A DNA stretch of 64,000 nucleotides from Spiribacter halobius (GTDB lineage Bacteria; Pseudomonadota; Gammaproteobacteria; Nitrococcales; Nitrococcaceae). The stretch lies in assembly GCF_020883455.1 (NCBI RefSeq), contig NZ_CP086615.1, positions 558,001-622,000 of the forward strand. Direction: 5' to 3'. Shown one piece after another: positions 44,130-52,419 of this stretch (positions are counted from its first letter, which is position 1; each line of letters begins with the position of its first letter). A program made the position numbers and the translations under genes. The notes beneath the pieces were generated by a model. That model had not been told where the DNA came from. It ran no database searches and was given only the letters and a program-made list of their open reading frames with translations.

Positions 44130-45546
44130 TCGGCCCTCTGCATGCCGGCACAACCTTCCCCGGGTTGAGGCGCCCGTCCGGGTCCAGGGCGGCCTTCAGG
44201 CGGCGCATCAGGTCCTGCTCCACCGGATCCTTGAGGCGCGCGACCTCGCCCGGCTTGAGGAGGCCGATGCCGTGCTCGGCGGCGAACGAGCCTTCCAGCT
44301 CCAGGGCCACGTCGTGCACGCGGCGGGTGAAGGTCTCCCACTGCGCGAGGAAGGCCTGCGGATCGGCCCCTTCCGGCTGGCTGAGGTTGAAGTGGATGTT
44401 GCCGTCGCCGACATGGCCGAAGGCGCATACGCGCACGTTCGGGTCCAGCTCGGCGACGGCCGCCGTGGCCTGCTCGATGAGCACCGGGACGCGGGAGACG
44501 GGCACGGAGATGTCGTTCTTGATGCTGGCGCCGGCCCCCTTCTGTGCCGGCGGGATCTGGTTGCGCAGGCGCCAGAGGGCCGCCGCCTCCGCCGCATTGG
44601 CGGCGATCCGCCAGCGCCGGACCGGTGCCGCGGGGTCGTTCAGGGCCGTGCCCAGCAGACCCGGCAGGTCGTCGTGCACGCGGCTGCTGGTCAGCTCCAC
44701 CAGCAGATACCACGGGTGCACCTCGTCAAAGGGCTCGGCGCAGCCCTCGCCGTGCGCGATGGCCATGGCCAGCGGCGTGCGGCCCATCAGCTCGCAGGTG
44801 GTAACGGCGTCGGCGCTCGCGCCGCGCAGCTGGCCGAGCAGGGCGACCGCCGCCTGCGGGTCGTCCAGGGCCACCAGTGCGGTGGCGCGGTGGCGGGGCG
44901 CGGGGAAGAGCTTCAGCACCGCGGCGGTGATGATGCCCAGGGTGCCCTCGGCGCCGATGAAGAGATCCCTCAGGTCGTAGCCGCTGTTGTCCTTGCGCAG
45001 GCGGCGCAGGCCGTTCCAGACGCGGCCGTCCCCCAGCACCACTTCCAGGCCCAGCACCAGATCGCGGGCATTGCCGTAGCGCAGCACGTTCATGCCCCCG
45101 GCGTTGGTGGCCAGGTTGCCGCCGATCTGGCACTCGGCCTCCGCCGCGTAGCCCAGCGGGAACAGCCGGTCCACCTCCGCCGCCGCCTGCTGCACGGCGG
45201 CCAGGGTGCAGCCGGCTTCGGCGGTGAGGGTGAAGTCGTCGGCGTCGACGCGGCGGATGCGGTCGAGGCGCTCCAGCGAGAGGATGACATTGCCTGCTTC
45301 GGCCACGGCCCCGCCACAGAGCCCCGTGTTGCCCCCCTGGGGCACGACGGCGGCGCCATGTTCGGCGCACAGGCGCACGGTGGTGGCCACGCCTTCGGTA
45401 TCCCCGGGGCGCGCCACCGCGACGGCCGCCCCGGCGTAGAGCCCGCGGCGCTCCCGCAGGTAGGGCGCAATGGCGTCCGGCGCCGTCAGCACGGCATCGG
45501 CGCCGAGGGCACGGGTGAGACGGTCGAGTAGCGCGGGCGCGGTCAT
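44104..45546 (-). CDS. FAD-linked 2-hydroxyacid dehydrogenase (GlcD/D-lactate or D-2-hydroxyglutarate type)
   Basis: Flavoprotein of 480 aa (486 if the upstream ATG at 45564 is used). The PCMH-type FAD domain has AAVVPQGGNTGLCGGAVA, QIGGNLATNAGGMNVLRYGN, and SGYDLRDLFIGAEGTLGIITA. The C-terminal FAD-oxidase domain has ASIKNDISVPVSRVP, FGHVGDGNIHFNLSQPEG, and FAAEHGIGLLKPGEV. These fit D-2-hydroxyglutarate or D-lactate dehydrogenases that pass electrons to quinone or an electron-transfer flavoprotein. The substrate is unresolved. The last few residues extend beyond the family core. Confidence 0.87.
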   Translation of the reverse strand: MTAPALLDRLTRALGADAVLTAPDAIAPYLRERRGLYAGAAVAVARPGDTEGVATTVRLCAEHGAAVVPQGGNTGLCGGAVAEAGNVILSLERLDRIRRVDADDFTLTAEAGCTLAAVQQAAAEVDRLFPLGYAAEAECQIGGNLATNAGGMNVLRYGNARDLVLGLEVVLGDGRVWNGLRRLRKDNSGYDLRDLFIGAEGTLGIITAAVLKLFPAPRHRATALVALDDPQAAVALLGQLRGASADAVTTCELMGRTPLAMAIAHGEGCAEPFDEVHPWYLLVELTSSRVHDDLPGLLGTALNDPAAPVRRWRIAANAAEAAALWRLRNQIPPAQKGAGASIKNDISVPVSRVPVLIEQATAAVAELDPNVRVCAFGHVGDGNIHFNLSQPEGADPQAFLAQWETFTRRVHDVALELEGSFAAEHGIGLLKPGEVARLKDPVEQDLMRRLKAALDPDGRLNPGKVVPACRGPISRPARGA

Positions 45547-45660
45547 TCGGGTGTGTGCCTTCATTCAGTGTGTGCCCAGTTTACCGGCCGTCCGCCCGGG
45601 CGCCGAGCGGGTTCGATGCAGCGGTGCTGCGGCCACACGTCGAGTCTCGGGGGGCCGACG

Positions 45661-45686
45661 ATTCGCGGCGAGGGCGCCGCTCCTAC
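45661..45686. repeat. REP-like repeat, family B
   Basis: ATTCGCGGCGAGGGCGCCGC then TCCTAC, directly next to the 3' end of the SafE-like gene. Confidence 0.75.
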
Positions 45687-45687
45687 T

Positions 45688-46374
45688 TCAATGCCCGCCG
45701 GCGAGCAGGCCCTGGAGCGGGAACACCGCCGTCCAGGCACCCAGCAGCACCACCGCCAGACCCGCCGAGCGCCGCAGGCCGGCGTGGCCGAGCACCCGCC
45801 CGAGGCGGCCGCCGGTGGCGCCGAGGGCGGCCATGGCCGGGATGGTGCCGAGGCCGAAGGCGAGCATGAATCCGGCCCCCTGGCCTGCGCTGCCGAGGCC
45901 CGCCGCGGTGAGCGCCATGGCATAGACCAGGCCGCAGGGGAGCCAGCCCCAGAGCGCGCCGAGGGCGATGGCCATGCCCGGATGGCGCACCGGCATGCAG
46001 CGCCGCGCCAGCGGTGCGATGTACTGCCACAGGCGCAGCCCGGCGTTCTCCAGCGGCGCCAGCAGCCGCCAGCCGGTAACGAGTTGCACGCCCACCAGCA
46101 TCATCAGCGCGGCGGCGAGCAGGCGCAGCGCCGGGGCGGCGGCGCCCAGCCCGGCACCGATGCCGGCCCCGAGCAGGCCTGCCAGGGCGCCGATGAGGGT
46201 GTAGCTCAGCACGCGTCCGGTGTTGTAGCCGAGCACGCAGGCGAACCCACGCCCGCCGGGTGCCGCGGCACCCCCGAGGGCGGCGCTGATGCCGCCGCAC
46301 ATGCCGAGGCAGTGGCCGCTGCCCGCCAGCCCTGCCACCAGGCCGGCCAGCAGGGTGGGGTCGGCGGGCGTCAT
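45688..46374 (-). CDS. TauE/SafE-like membrane protein of the cbb3 cluster
   Basis: A 228-aa integral membrane protein with six to seven helices. The N-terminal GSGHCLGMCGGISAALG with two Cys is typical of the DsbD-like/SafE proteins found next to ccoS in many gammaproteobacteria. GALWGWLPCGLVYAMAL supplies another conserved Cys. It may handle copper or thiols during oxidase assembly. It is the last gene of the cco operon and overlaps ccoS by four bases (ATGA). A family B REP lies just after the stop. Confidence 0.82.
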   Translation of the reverse strand: MTPADPTLLAGLVAGLAGSGHCLGMCGGISAALGGAAAPGGRGFACVLGYNTGRVLSYTLIGALAGLLGAGIGAGLGAAAPALRLLAAALMMLVGVQLVTGWRLLAPLENAGLRLWQYIAPLARRCMPVRHPGMAIALGALWGWLPCGLVYAMALTAAGLGSAGQGAGFMLAFGLGTIPAMAALGATGGRLGRVLGHAGLRRSAGLAVVLLGAWTAVFPLQGLLAGGH

Positions 46375-46550
46375 TCCCGCTCGCGCTCCTCCGGGGCCTC
46401 CGGCGGGCGGCGCTCGTCGTCCAGCAGCACGCGCCACGCGGGGCTGTCCAGATCGTCGAACTGGCCGTTGCCCACCGCCCACAGAAAGGCGCCGATGGCG
46501 ATGGCGAGCAGCACGAGGCCGAGGGGTATGAGGACGAACAGGATGTTCAC
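46371..46550 (-). CDS. ccoS: cbb3 oxidase maturation protein CcoS
   Basis: A 59-aa protein starting at GTG: one N-terminal helix, NILFVLIPLGLVLLAIAIGA, followed by the diagnostic WAVGNGQFDDLDSPAWRVL and an acidic tail. CcoS is needed to insert cofactors (heme b, CuB) into CcoN. Its start overlaps the ccoI stop by four bases (GTGA) and its stop overlaps the SafE-like gene start, so the three are tightly coupled. It is short enough to be easily missed. Confidence 0.92.
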   Translation of the reverse strand: MNILFVLIPLGLVLLAIAIGAFLWAVGNGQFDDLDSPAWRVLLDDERRPPEAPEERERE

Positions 46551-49165
46551 GAGGTCGCCTCCTGCAGGGCGGGGGCGGCTGGCGTTTCGCGATCCGGCGC
46601 GCGGCGGGCCAGGCGCGTGGCGTTGAGCACCACCAGCACCGAGCTTGCCGACATGCCGATGGCCGCCGCCCAGGGCGGCACCTGGCCGAGGGCGGCCAGC
46701 GGCAGTGCCAGGGCATTGTAGCCGGCCGCCCAGGCGAGATTCTGGCGGATGACGCCCCGCGTGCGCCGGGCGAGCCGGACCGCCTCCGCAAGCCCCGCCA
46801 GCCGCTCGCCCACCAGCAGCAGGTCGGCGCTGCCGTGGGCGAGGGCGGCGCCGCTGCCCATGGCCACCGACACATCGGCGCCGGCGAGGACGGGTGCGTC
46901 ATTGACGCCGTCTCCCACCATGGCCACGGCGCCGTCGTCGCGCTTGCGCGCGAGCACGGCAAGCTTGCCGGCGGGGTCGAGGCCTGCGTGCCAGTCATCG
47001 ATGCCAAGGCTCCGCGCCACCGCAGACACCGGACCGCGGGCGTCGCCGCTGGCGATGCTCACCGCGAGCCCGGCCTCACGCAGGGCCTCTACCGCGGCCG
47101 CCGCCTCCGGGCGCGGCTCGTCCTGCAGGCGGAAGCGCGCGAGCAGGCCGGCTTCCGTGCCGAGCATGACGACCGTGGCGCCATCGTCCTGCCCAGCCGG
47201 CGCGGTGATGCCGGCTAGCCCGCACATCTCACCGATTCGCGGCTGCGGGCGCGGATCTGGCGGGCAGTCCGGCGTTGCGCTCGGTCCGGGTGCTCGACGT
47301 ACTCTCAAGTACGCCTGCGCGCCCGGACTCTCCCGCGCCTTGTCCTGCCCGCCATCTCCACGCCCTCGCTTCGCGAATCGGTGAGATGTGCGGGCTAGGG
47401 CGGCCACCCAGTCCGGGCGCCCCAGGCGCAGGCGCTGCCCCTGCCAGCGGCCCTCGACGCCCGCTCCCGGAATGCTCTCGATGGCCTCGATGCCGTCGGC
47501 GCGGGCCTCGCCGTCGAAGGCACGGGCCAGGGGATGCCCCGCCTCGGCCTCCAGGGACGCGGCCAGCGCGCGGCATTCGGCCTCCGGCAGCGCGCCCAGA
47601 GGGGTGGTGGCGGTCAGCGTGATGCGCCCGCGGGTGAGGGTGCCGGTCTTGTCCAGCACCACCTGGCGGATGCCGGCGAGGCGCTCGAGGGCGTCGGCGC
47701 GGGCCACCAGCAGCCCGTGCCGGGCGAGGCCGCTGGTGGCGGCGACCAGGGCCGAGGGTGTGGCCAGCGAGAGCGCGCAGGGGCAGGTGATGACGAGCAC
47801 CGCCAGCGTCACCTCGAAGGCGCGCCCGGGGTCGATCTGCCACCAGGCGAGCGCCGTCGCTCCGGCGGCGAGCAGCACCGCCAGCACGAAGTAGCGGGCG
47901 GTGTGGTCGGCAAGCCGGGCCACCCGCGGGCGCTCCGCCTGGGCGCGCTCCAGCAGCCGCATCACCGACGACAGCACGCTGTCGGCGCCGAGCCGGGTGA
48001 CGCGGATCTCCAGGGCGCCGGCGGTATTGGTGCTGCCGCCCACCACCACGTCGCCGGGGCCGCGATGGCGGGGCAGGGGCTCGCCGGTGAGGAGAGACTC
48101 GTCCAGGTGGCTGTGCCCGGCGAGGACGCAGCCGTCCGCCGGTACCGCCTCGCCGGGGCGCACGCGAAGCCGGTCGCCGACGCGCAGCGCGGCGAGCGGC
48201 ACGCGGGCCTCGCCGTTCCCGTCCAGACGCAGCGCCGTGGCCGGCAGCAGCCGGCCGAGGGCGGTGCTCGCCCGGCCCGCGCGCTGGCGGGCGCCGAGCT
48301 CCAGGAAACGGGCCAGGGTCAGGAAGAAGACGAACATCGTGACCGAGTCGAAGTAGACCTCGCCCTGCCCCTGCACCGTGTGCCAGAGGCTCGCCAGGTA
48401 GGCGCCGCCGACCGCCAGCGCCACCGGCACGTCCATGCCCGGGCGGCGCGCGCGCAGATCGCGCCAGGCGCCGCGGAAGAAGGGCCAGCCGGCGTAGAGG
48501 GCCACCGGCGTGGCCACTAGGGCACTCACCCAGCGCAGCAGGGTCTCGATGGCGGGGTCCATGCCCTGGTGGATGCCGCCGGCGTAGAGGCCGACGGCGT
48601 ACATCATGACCTGCATCATGCCGAGCCCGGCCACCGCCAGCCGCCGCAGCGCGGCCCGCCGTTCCCGCAGGGCGGCCGGTGTGTGCTCGCCGGGGGTGAG
48701 GGGGTGGGGGCGGTAGCCGAGACCGTCCAGCCGGGCGAGCAGCGCGCCGAGCCCGGTGCGGGCCGGATTCCACACCACCAGAGCCCGCGCCGTGGCGGGG
48801 TTGACGCTCACCTCGCGCACCCCCGGCGCGCGCCCCAGCAGGTGCTCGATGAGCCAGCCGCAGGCGGCACAGCGCAGCCCCTCCAGCAGCAGCACCACCT
48901 CCCGGGCGCCGTCGGCACGCGTGCGCACGCTGCCGCTCTGGGCGGCGTCGGCGTCCCAGGCGCTCCAGTCCTCGCCGCCGGCCTGCTCGGGCCGTGGCGC
49001 CGGGGCGCTGCGGAAACGGTAGAAATCCTGCAGTCCGGCGCCGGCGATCAGGGAGGCCACCGCGGCGCAGCCGGCGCAGCACACCGGCTGCGCCTCGCCG
49101 CTGACGACCACCGTGCGCGGCTTGCCCGCCGGCAGCGGCTCGCCGCAGTGGTAGCAGCCGCTCAC
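46547..49165 (-). CDS. ccoI: copper-translocating P-type ATPase CcoI with an in-frame 60-codon palindromic insertion
   Basis: Protein of 872 aa that delivers copper for cbb3 oxidase. The N-terminal region has CYHCGEPL and CCAGC cysteines, then an HMA domain with LRCAACGWLIEHLL. The CPC transport motif is in ITCPCALSLATP (about 458), phosphorylation motif DKTGTLTRG (about 505), LLTGEPLPRH, and GDGVNDAPVLAGADVSVAMG (about 749). Residues about 590-649, in the nucleotide-binding domain, come from element copy 4 read antisense. Without them it is 812 aa, normal for FixI/CcoI. It starts at GTG, overlapping the ccoH stop. Confidence 0.92.
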   Translation of the reverse strand: MSGCYHCGEPLPAGKPRTVVVSGEAQPVCCAGCAAVASLIAGAGLQDFYRFRSAPAPRPEQAGGEDWSAWDADAAQSGSVRTRADGAREVVLLLEGLRCAACGWLIEHLLGRAPGVREVSVNPATARALVVWNPARTGLGALLARLDGLGYRPHPLTPGEHTPAALRERRAALRRLAVAGLGMMQVMMYAVGLYAGGIHQGMDPAIETLLRWVSALVATPVALYAGWPFFRGAWRDLRARRPGMDVPVALAVGGAYLASLWHTVQGQGEVYFDSVTMFVFFLTLARFLELGARQRAGRASTALGRLLPATALRLDGNGEARVPLAALRVGDRLRVRPGEAVPADGCVLAGHSHLDESLLTGEPLPRHRGPGDVVVGGSTNTAGALEIRVTRLGADSVLSSVMRLLERAQAERPRVARLADHTARYFVLAVLLAAGATALAWWQIDPGRAFEVTLAVLVITCPCALSLATPSALVAATSGLARHGLLVARADALERLAGIRQVVLDKTGTLTRGRITLTATTPLGALPEAECRALAASLEAEAGHPLARAFDGEARADGIEAIESIPGAGVEGRWQGQRLRLGRPDWVAALARTSHRFAKRGRGDGGQDKARESPGAQAYLRVRRAPGPSATPDCPPDPRPQPRIGEMCGLAGITAPAGQDDGATVVMLGTEAGLLARFRLQDEPRPEAAAAVEALREAGLAVSIASGDARGPVSAVARSLGIDDWHAGLDPAGKLAVLARKRDDGAVAMVGDGVNDAPVLAGADVSVAMGSGAALAHGSADLLLVGERLAGLAEAVRLARRTRGVIRQNLAWAAGYNALALPLAALGQVPPWAAAIGMSASSVLVVLNATRLARRAPDRETPAAPALQEATS
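47216..47397 (+). mobile_element. 182-bp palindromic element, copy 4, inside ccoI
   Basis: It runs from TAGCCCGCACATCTCACCGA to GTGAGATGTGCGGGCTA. The element orientation is opposite to transcription of ccoI. Net insertion is 180 bp, open through 60 codons in the ccoI frame. Both ends carry the same A-to-G/T-to-C pair relative to other copies (CACATC/GATGTG), which preserves stem pairing. Confidence 0.92.
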
Positions 49166-49668
49166 CGCGGCTCCGCGGCCCCGAGACGGGCGCGGGTCGC
49201 GCCCGCGGGGAGCCGCTGCTGCAGCCGCCAGGCGCCGTCCGCCGGTTCCAGTACCAGGTAGTGATCGGCCCCGAGCGCGGCCGGAAGCCGGCCCTGATAG
49301 CGGTCGCCGTCCACCCGCACCAGGGTCAGGCGCTGGTCCTGCTGGCCGCGGGTGGCATGGGCCAGGGTGAGTCGGATCTGCGCCGGCTCGCCGTGGGCGC
49401 CGTGGAGACGCACGCTGAGGGTGCCGCCCTCGGCGGGCAGGGCAACGCTCGCACCGATGCCGCGGCGCTGCGCGGCCTCGAGCGCGGCCTCGGCATTCTG
49501 GTAGCGCAGACCGACGCGCTGGAAGTCCCCCACCACGAGGCTGTCCGCGTGCTGCGTGGCGATGATCACGGTGGCGGTGCCGGCGACCACCGCCACCAGC
49601 GGCGGCACGATGACGAACCAGGCCCAGAACTGCCGGTACCAGGGGGCGCTGTGGGTGGTGGCGGACAT
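49162..49668 (-). CDS. ccoH: cbb3 oxidase maturation protein CcoH/FixH
   Basis: A 168-aa protein with one N-terminal membrane helix (WAWFVIVPPLVAVVAGTATVII) and a periplasmic beta-domain containing VRLHGAHGEPAQIRLTLAHATR and LVRVDGDRYQGRLPAALGADHYLVLEP. This is the FixH/CcoH family, required for stable assembly of the oxidase. The start overlaps the ccoG stop by one base (TGATG) and the stop overlaps the ccoI GTG by four. Confidence 0.88.
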   Translation of the reverse strand: MSATTHSAPWYRQFWAWFVIVPPLVAVVAGTATVIIATQHADSLVVGDFQRVGLRYQNAEAALEAAQRRGIGASVALPAEGGTLSVRLHGAHGEPAQIRLTLAHATRGQQDQRLTLVRVDGDRYQGRLPAALGADHYLVLEPADGAWRLQQRLPAGATRARLGAAEPR

Positions 49669-51086
49669 CAGAAGTCCCTCCCGACGGGGGTGCGGAAACG
49701 GGTGGTCTCGCTGCCGGTAATGCCGGCATCGTCGGTGCTCCGCACGCGCACGGTGATCTCCTCGCCCCCCGGGTTCTCCGCCGCCGCCGGCGGCAGCTGC
49801 ACACGGGCCGCGAGGGTGCGCGTCTCGCCAGCGGCCACCCGGACCTCGGGCGGGTCGGTCTCGATGCGGATGCCTTCGGGGCCGGTGACGCTGAAGCGGT
49901 AGCTGTGCGCCGTGTCGTGCATGTTGGTGAGCTTGAAGGTGTAGCTGTTCTCGATCAGGCCCTCGTCGGTCTCCCGGTAGAGGGTGTTGCGGTCGGTGAG
50001 GATGTCCAGGCGCACCGGCTCGCGCAGGGCGAGGCCGGTGGCGCCGGCGGTGGCCAGCGCCAGCAGCAGCACCAGGTAGACGATGGTGCGCGGGCGCACG
50101 ACGCGGCTCGGCTTGCCCTCCAGGGCGTTCTCGGAGGTGTAGCGGATGAGCCCGCGCGGGTAGTTCATGCGGTCCATCACCGAGTCGCAGGCGTCGATGC
50201 AGGCCGCGCAGGCGATGCACTCGTACTGCAGGCCGTCGCGGATGTCGATGCCGGTGGGGCAGGCCTGCACGCAGAGGTTGCAGTCGATGCAGTCGCCAAG
50301 GCCGACGCTCTTGGGCTCGACGCCGCGCTTGCGCCCGCCCCGCGGCTCACCGCGGGCCTCGTCGTAGGAGATGATGAGGGTGTCGCGGTCGAACATCGCC
50401 CCCTGGAAGCGGGCGTAGGGGCACATGTAGAGGCAGACCTGCTCGCGCAGGAAGCCCGCATTGCCGTAGGTGGCCAGGCCGTAGAAGCCCATCCAGAAGG
50501 TTTCCCACGGTCCCAGCTCGAAGGTCAGCAGGCGGGCGCCGAGCTCGGTGATGGGGGTGAAGAAGCCGACGAAGGTGAAGCCGGTCCAGGCCGCGAAGGT
50601 CACCCAGAGCACCTGCTTCGCGCCCTTGCGCAGGATCTTCTCCCGGTTCCAGGGGCCGCGGTCGAGCTTCATGCGCTTCGCGCGCCCGCCCTCGGTCCAC
50701 TGCTCCATCCACAGGAAGACCTCGGTCCAGACAGTCTGCGGGCAGGCATAGCCGCACCACACGCGCCCGAACAGGGCGGTGACGAAGAACAGGCCCAGCG
50801 CGCAGATAACCAGCAGCAGCGTGAGATAGAAGAAGTCCTGCGGCCAGAAGGTCAGCCCGAAGATGTGGAACTGGCGCGCGGGGAGGTCGAACAGCACCGC
50901 CTGGCGGCCGCCCAGCTGCAGCCAGGGCAGGCCGTAGAACACGCCGAGCAGCAGGAAGACCATGCCGGTGCGCAGATTCTGGAAGCGGCCCTTGACCTCC
51001 CGCGGGTACACCTTCTGGTGCGCCTCGTACATGGAGACCGCCTCCGGCTCGGCCTGGGCCTTGCGGGCCTGCCCGCGTGCGCTCAT
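49668..51086 (-). CDS. ccoG: cbb3 oxidase accessory ferredoxin CcoG
   Basis: A membrane iron-sulfur protein of 472 aa (RdxA/FixG/CcoG). About four to five helices include LFFVTALFGRVWCGYACPQTVWTEVF. Two 4Fe-4S clusters are bound by CIDCNLCVQACPTGIDIRDG and CIACAACIDACDSVMD. A C-terminal periplasmic Ig-like domain (SYRFSVTGPEGIRIETDPPEVRVAAGETRTL) follows. CcoG is a cupric reductase that supplies Cu(I) to the assembly pathway. It lies between a small membrane protein and ccoH. Confidence 0.92.
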   Translation of the reverse strand: MSARGQARKAQAEPEAVSMYEAHQKVYPREVKGRFQNLRTGMVFLLLGVFYGLPWLQLGGRQAVLFDLPARQFHIFGLTFWPQDFFYLTLLLVICALGLFFVTALFGRVWCGYACPQTVWTEVFLWMEQWTEGGRAKRMKLDRGPWNREKILRKGAKQVLWVTFAAWTGFTFVGFFTPITELGARLLTFELGPWETFWMGFYGLATYGNAGFLREQVCLYMCPYARFQGAMFDRDTLIISYDEARGEPRGGRKRGVEPKSVGLGDCIDCNLCVQACPTGIDIRDGLQYECIACAACIDACDSVMDRMNYPRGLIRYTSENALEGKPSRVVRPRTIVYLVLLLALATAGATGLALREPVRLDILTDRNTLYRETDEGLIENSYTFKLTNMHDTAHSYRFSVTGPEGIRIETDPPEVRVAAGETRTLAARVQLPPAAAENPGGEEITVRVRSTDDAGITGSETTRFRTPVGRDF

Positions 51087-51087
51087 C

Positions 51088-51363
51088 TCAATCGCCTCCC
51101 GGGCGGCTTTCCGGCGGGCGTACCAGCAGCACGGTGAGCGCGCTGGAGGCGGACGCCACCGCCCAGAACATCAGGAATCCGATGCTGTAGCCGGCCGTGC
51201 GGCCGATCTCCCACTCCGGCAGGGTCTGCAGGCGCAGGGTCTCGGGGTCGATGCCGGAGAAGAACAGCAGGCTGGCCACGCCCGCTGCCAGAAACCCCGG
51301 CCAGAGCACCGCGCCCAGCAGCCACAGGCGGCTGGCCTGCCGGTCATTCGCCGCGATTGCCAT
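51088..51363 (-). CDS. small membrane protein in the cco operon, unknown
   Basis: A 91-aa protein with two hydrophobic segments, SRLWLLGAVLWPGFLAAGVASLLFF and GYSIGFLMFWAVASASSALTVLL, joined by a short loop containing SGIDPETLRLQTLPEWEIG. It is not one of the standard CcoGHIS proteins. Its start overlaps the end of ccoP by 20 bases and the next gene begins one base after its stop, so it is a true operon member. A role in oxidase assembly is inferred from position only. Confidence 0.75.
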   Translation of the reverse strand: MAIAANDRQASRLWLLGAVLWPGFLAAGVASLLFFSGIDPETLRLQTLPEWEIGRTAGYSIGFLMFWAVASASSALTVLLVRPPESRPGGD

Positions 51364-52261
51364 CACGCGCCTCCTCGCCCCCGGAGAGGCGGTAGACGTA
51401 GGCCGAGACCAGGTGCACGCGGTCCTCGCCCAGGGTCTCGGCGAAGGCCGGCATCTGCCCCTGACGGCCCTGGTGCAGGGTCTCCTCGATGGTGGCGAGG
51501 GAGCCGCCGTAGAGCCAGTAGTCATCGGTGAGATTGGGCGCGCCCACCTGCGGGTTGCCCTGGCCGTTGGCCCCGTGGCAGCCGATGCAGAGCTGCTGGT
51601 AGTGGCGCTCGCCGCGGCGGATCAGGTGATCCGGCGCCTCGCGCCCATTCAGGCTGTAGACGTAGGCGGCGGTGGCCTCGATGGCGGATTCGTCGAGCTG
51701 GGCGCCGAACGCAGGCATCACGGCCTGACGGCCGTTGAGCAGGGTGTGACGGATGTCCTCCGGCGCGCCGCCCCACTGCCAGGCGGTGTCCGCCAGATTG
51801 GGGTAGCCCCGCGCGCCGCGGCCGTCGGAGCCGTGGCAGGTGGCGCAGTTGTTGGCGAACAGCCGCCCGGCGGTGGCCATGGCGTCGTCGTTCTCCGCCA
51901 GCGCGGGGATCGGCGTCGCCGCGTACCCCGCATAGAGCGGTGCGAGGCGCTCCTCCGCGGCGGCGACCTCGGCCTCGTAGCGTTCGTACTGGCTCCAGCC
52001 GAGCAGGCCGTCGAAGCTGCCGAGGCCGGGCATGAGCAGCAGGTAGATGAGCGCCACGACGATGGAGCCGTAGAACAGCCACAGCCACCAGCGCGGCATG
52101 GGTCGGTTGTACTCGGTGATGCCGTCCCAGGCGTGCCCGGTGGTCTCCTCGGCGGCGGCCTCGCCCACGCGCGGCCTGGCGGTCCAGCGGATCAGCCACC
52201 AGCACGCGGCGATGTTGCCGAGGGTGAGGACGATGATGAAGCTGCTCCAGAAGATGCTCAT
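51344..52261 (-). CDS. ccoP: cbb3-type cytochrome c oxidase subunit III
   Basis: A 305-aa diheme cytochrome c subunit. An N-terminal membrane region (SFIIVLTLGNIAACWWLI and WWLWLFYGSIVVALIYLLLM) is followed by two cytochrome domains with CATCHGSDGRGARGYPNL and CIGCHGANGQGNPQVGAPNL; the axial Met residues lie in AVMPAFGAQLD and GQMPAFAETLG. It receives electrons from soluble cytochromes. Start ATGA overlap with ccoQ. Confidence 0.93.
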   Translation of the reverse strand: MSIFWSSFIIVLTLGNIAACWWLIRWTARPRVGEAAAEETTGHAWDGITEYNRPMPRWWLWLFYGSIVVALIYLLLMPGLGSFDGLLGWSQYERYEAEVAAAEERLAPLYAGYAATPIPALAENDDAMATAGRLFANNCATCHGSDGRGARGYPNLADTAWQWGGAPEDIRHTLLNGRQAVMPAFGAQLDESAIEATAAYVYSLNGREAPDHLIRRGERHYQQLCIGCHGANGQGNPQVGAPNLTDDYWLYGGSLATIEETLHQGRQGQMPAFAETLGEDRVHLVSAYVYRLSGGEEARDGNRGE

Positions 52262-52419
52262 GACTGCTCATCCCTGTTCTGGCGCGACGCCGGGGGCTCG
52301 TCCTCGAGGGGCAGCCGAGCGGCCTCCTCGAAGTCCCGCCGCCGGCGGCCGCTGTAGGCCCAGATGACGATGCCGAGGAAGATCAGCATCAGTAGTCCGG
52401 TCATGATCCCGCTCAGCAT
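52258..52419 (-). CDS. ccoQ: cbb3 oxidase small subunit CcoQ
   Basis: A 53-aa protein: an N-terminal helix SGIMTGLLMLIFLGIVIWAY and an Arg-rich then acidic cytoplasmic tail (SGRRRRDFEEAARLPLEDEP). This is the standard FixQ/CcoQ shape, which stabilises the complex. Its ATG overlaps the ccoO stop by one base and its stop overlaps the ccoP start by four. It is too short for most length filters. Confidence 0.92.
   Translation of the reverse strand: MLSGIMTGLLMLIFLGIVIWAYSGRRRRDFEEAARLPLEDEPPASRQNRDEQS

Noticed and set aside
46547-49165. Copper ATPase gene as a pseudogene because of the insertion
   Set aside because: The frame is intact across all 872 codons, every catalytic motif is present and the translational overlaps with ccoH and ccoS are preserved.
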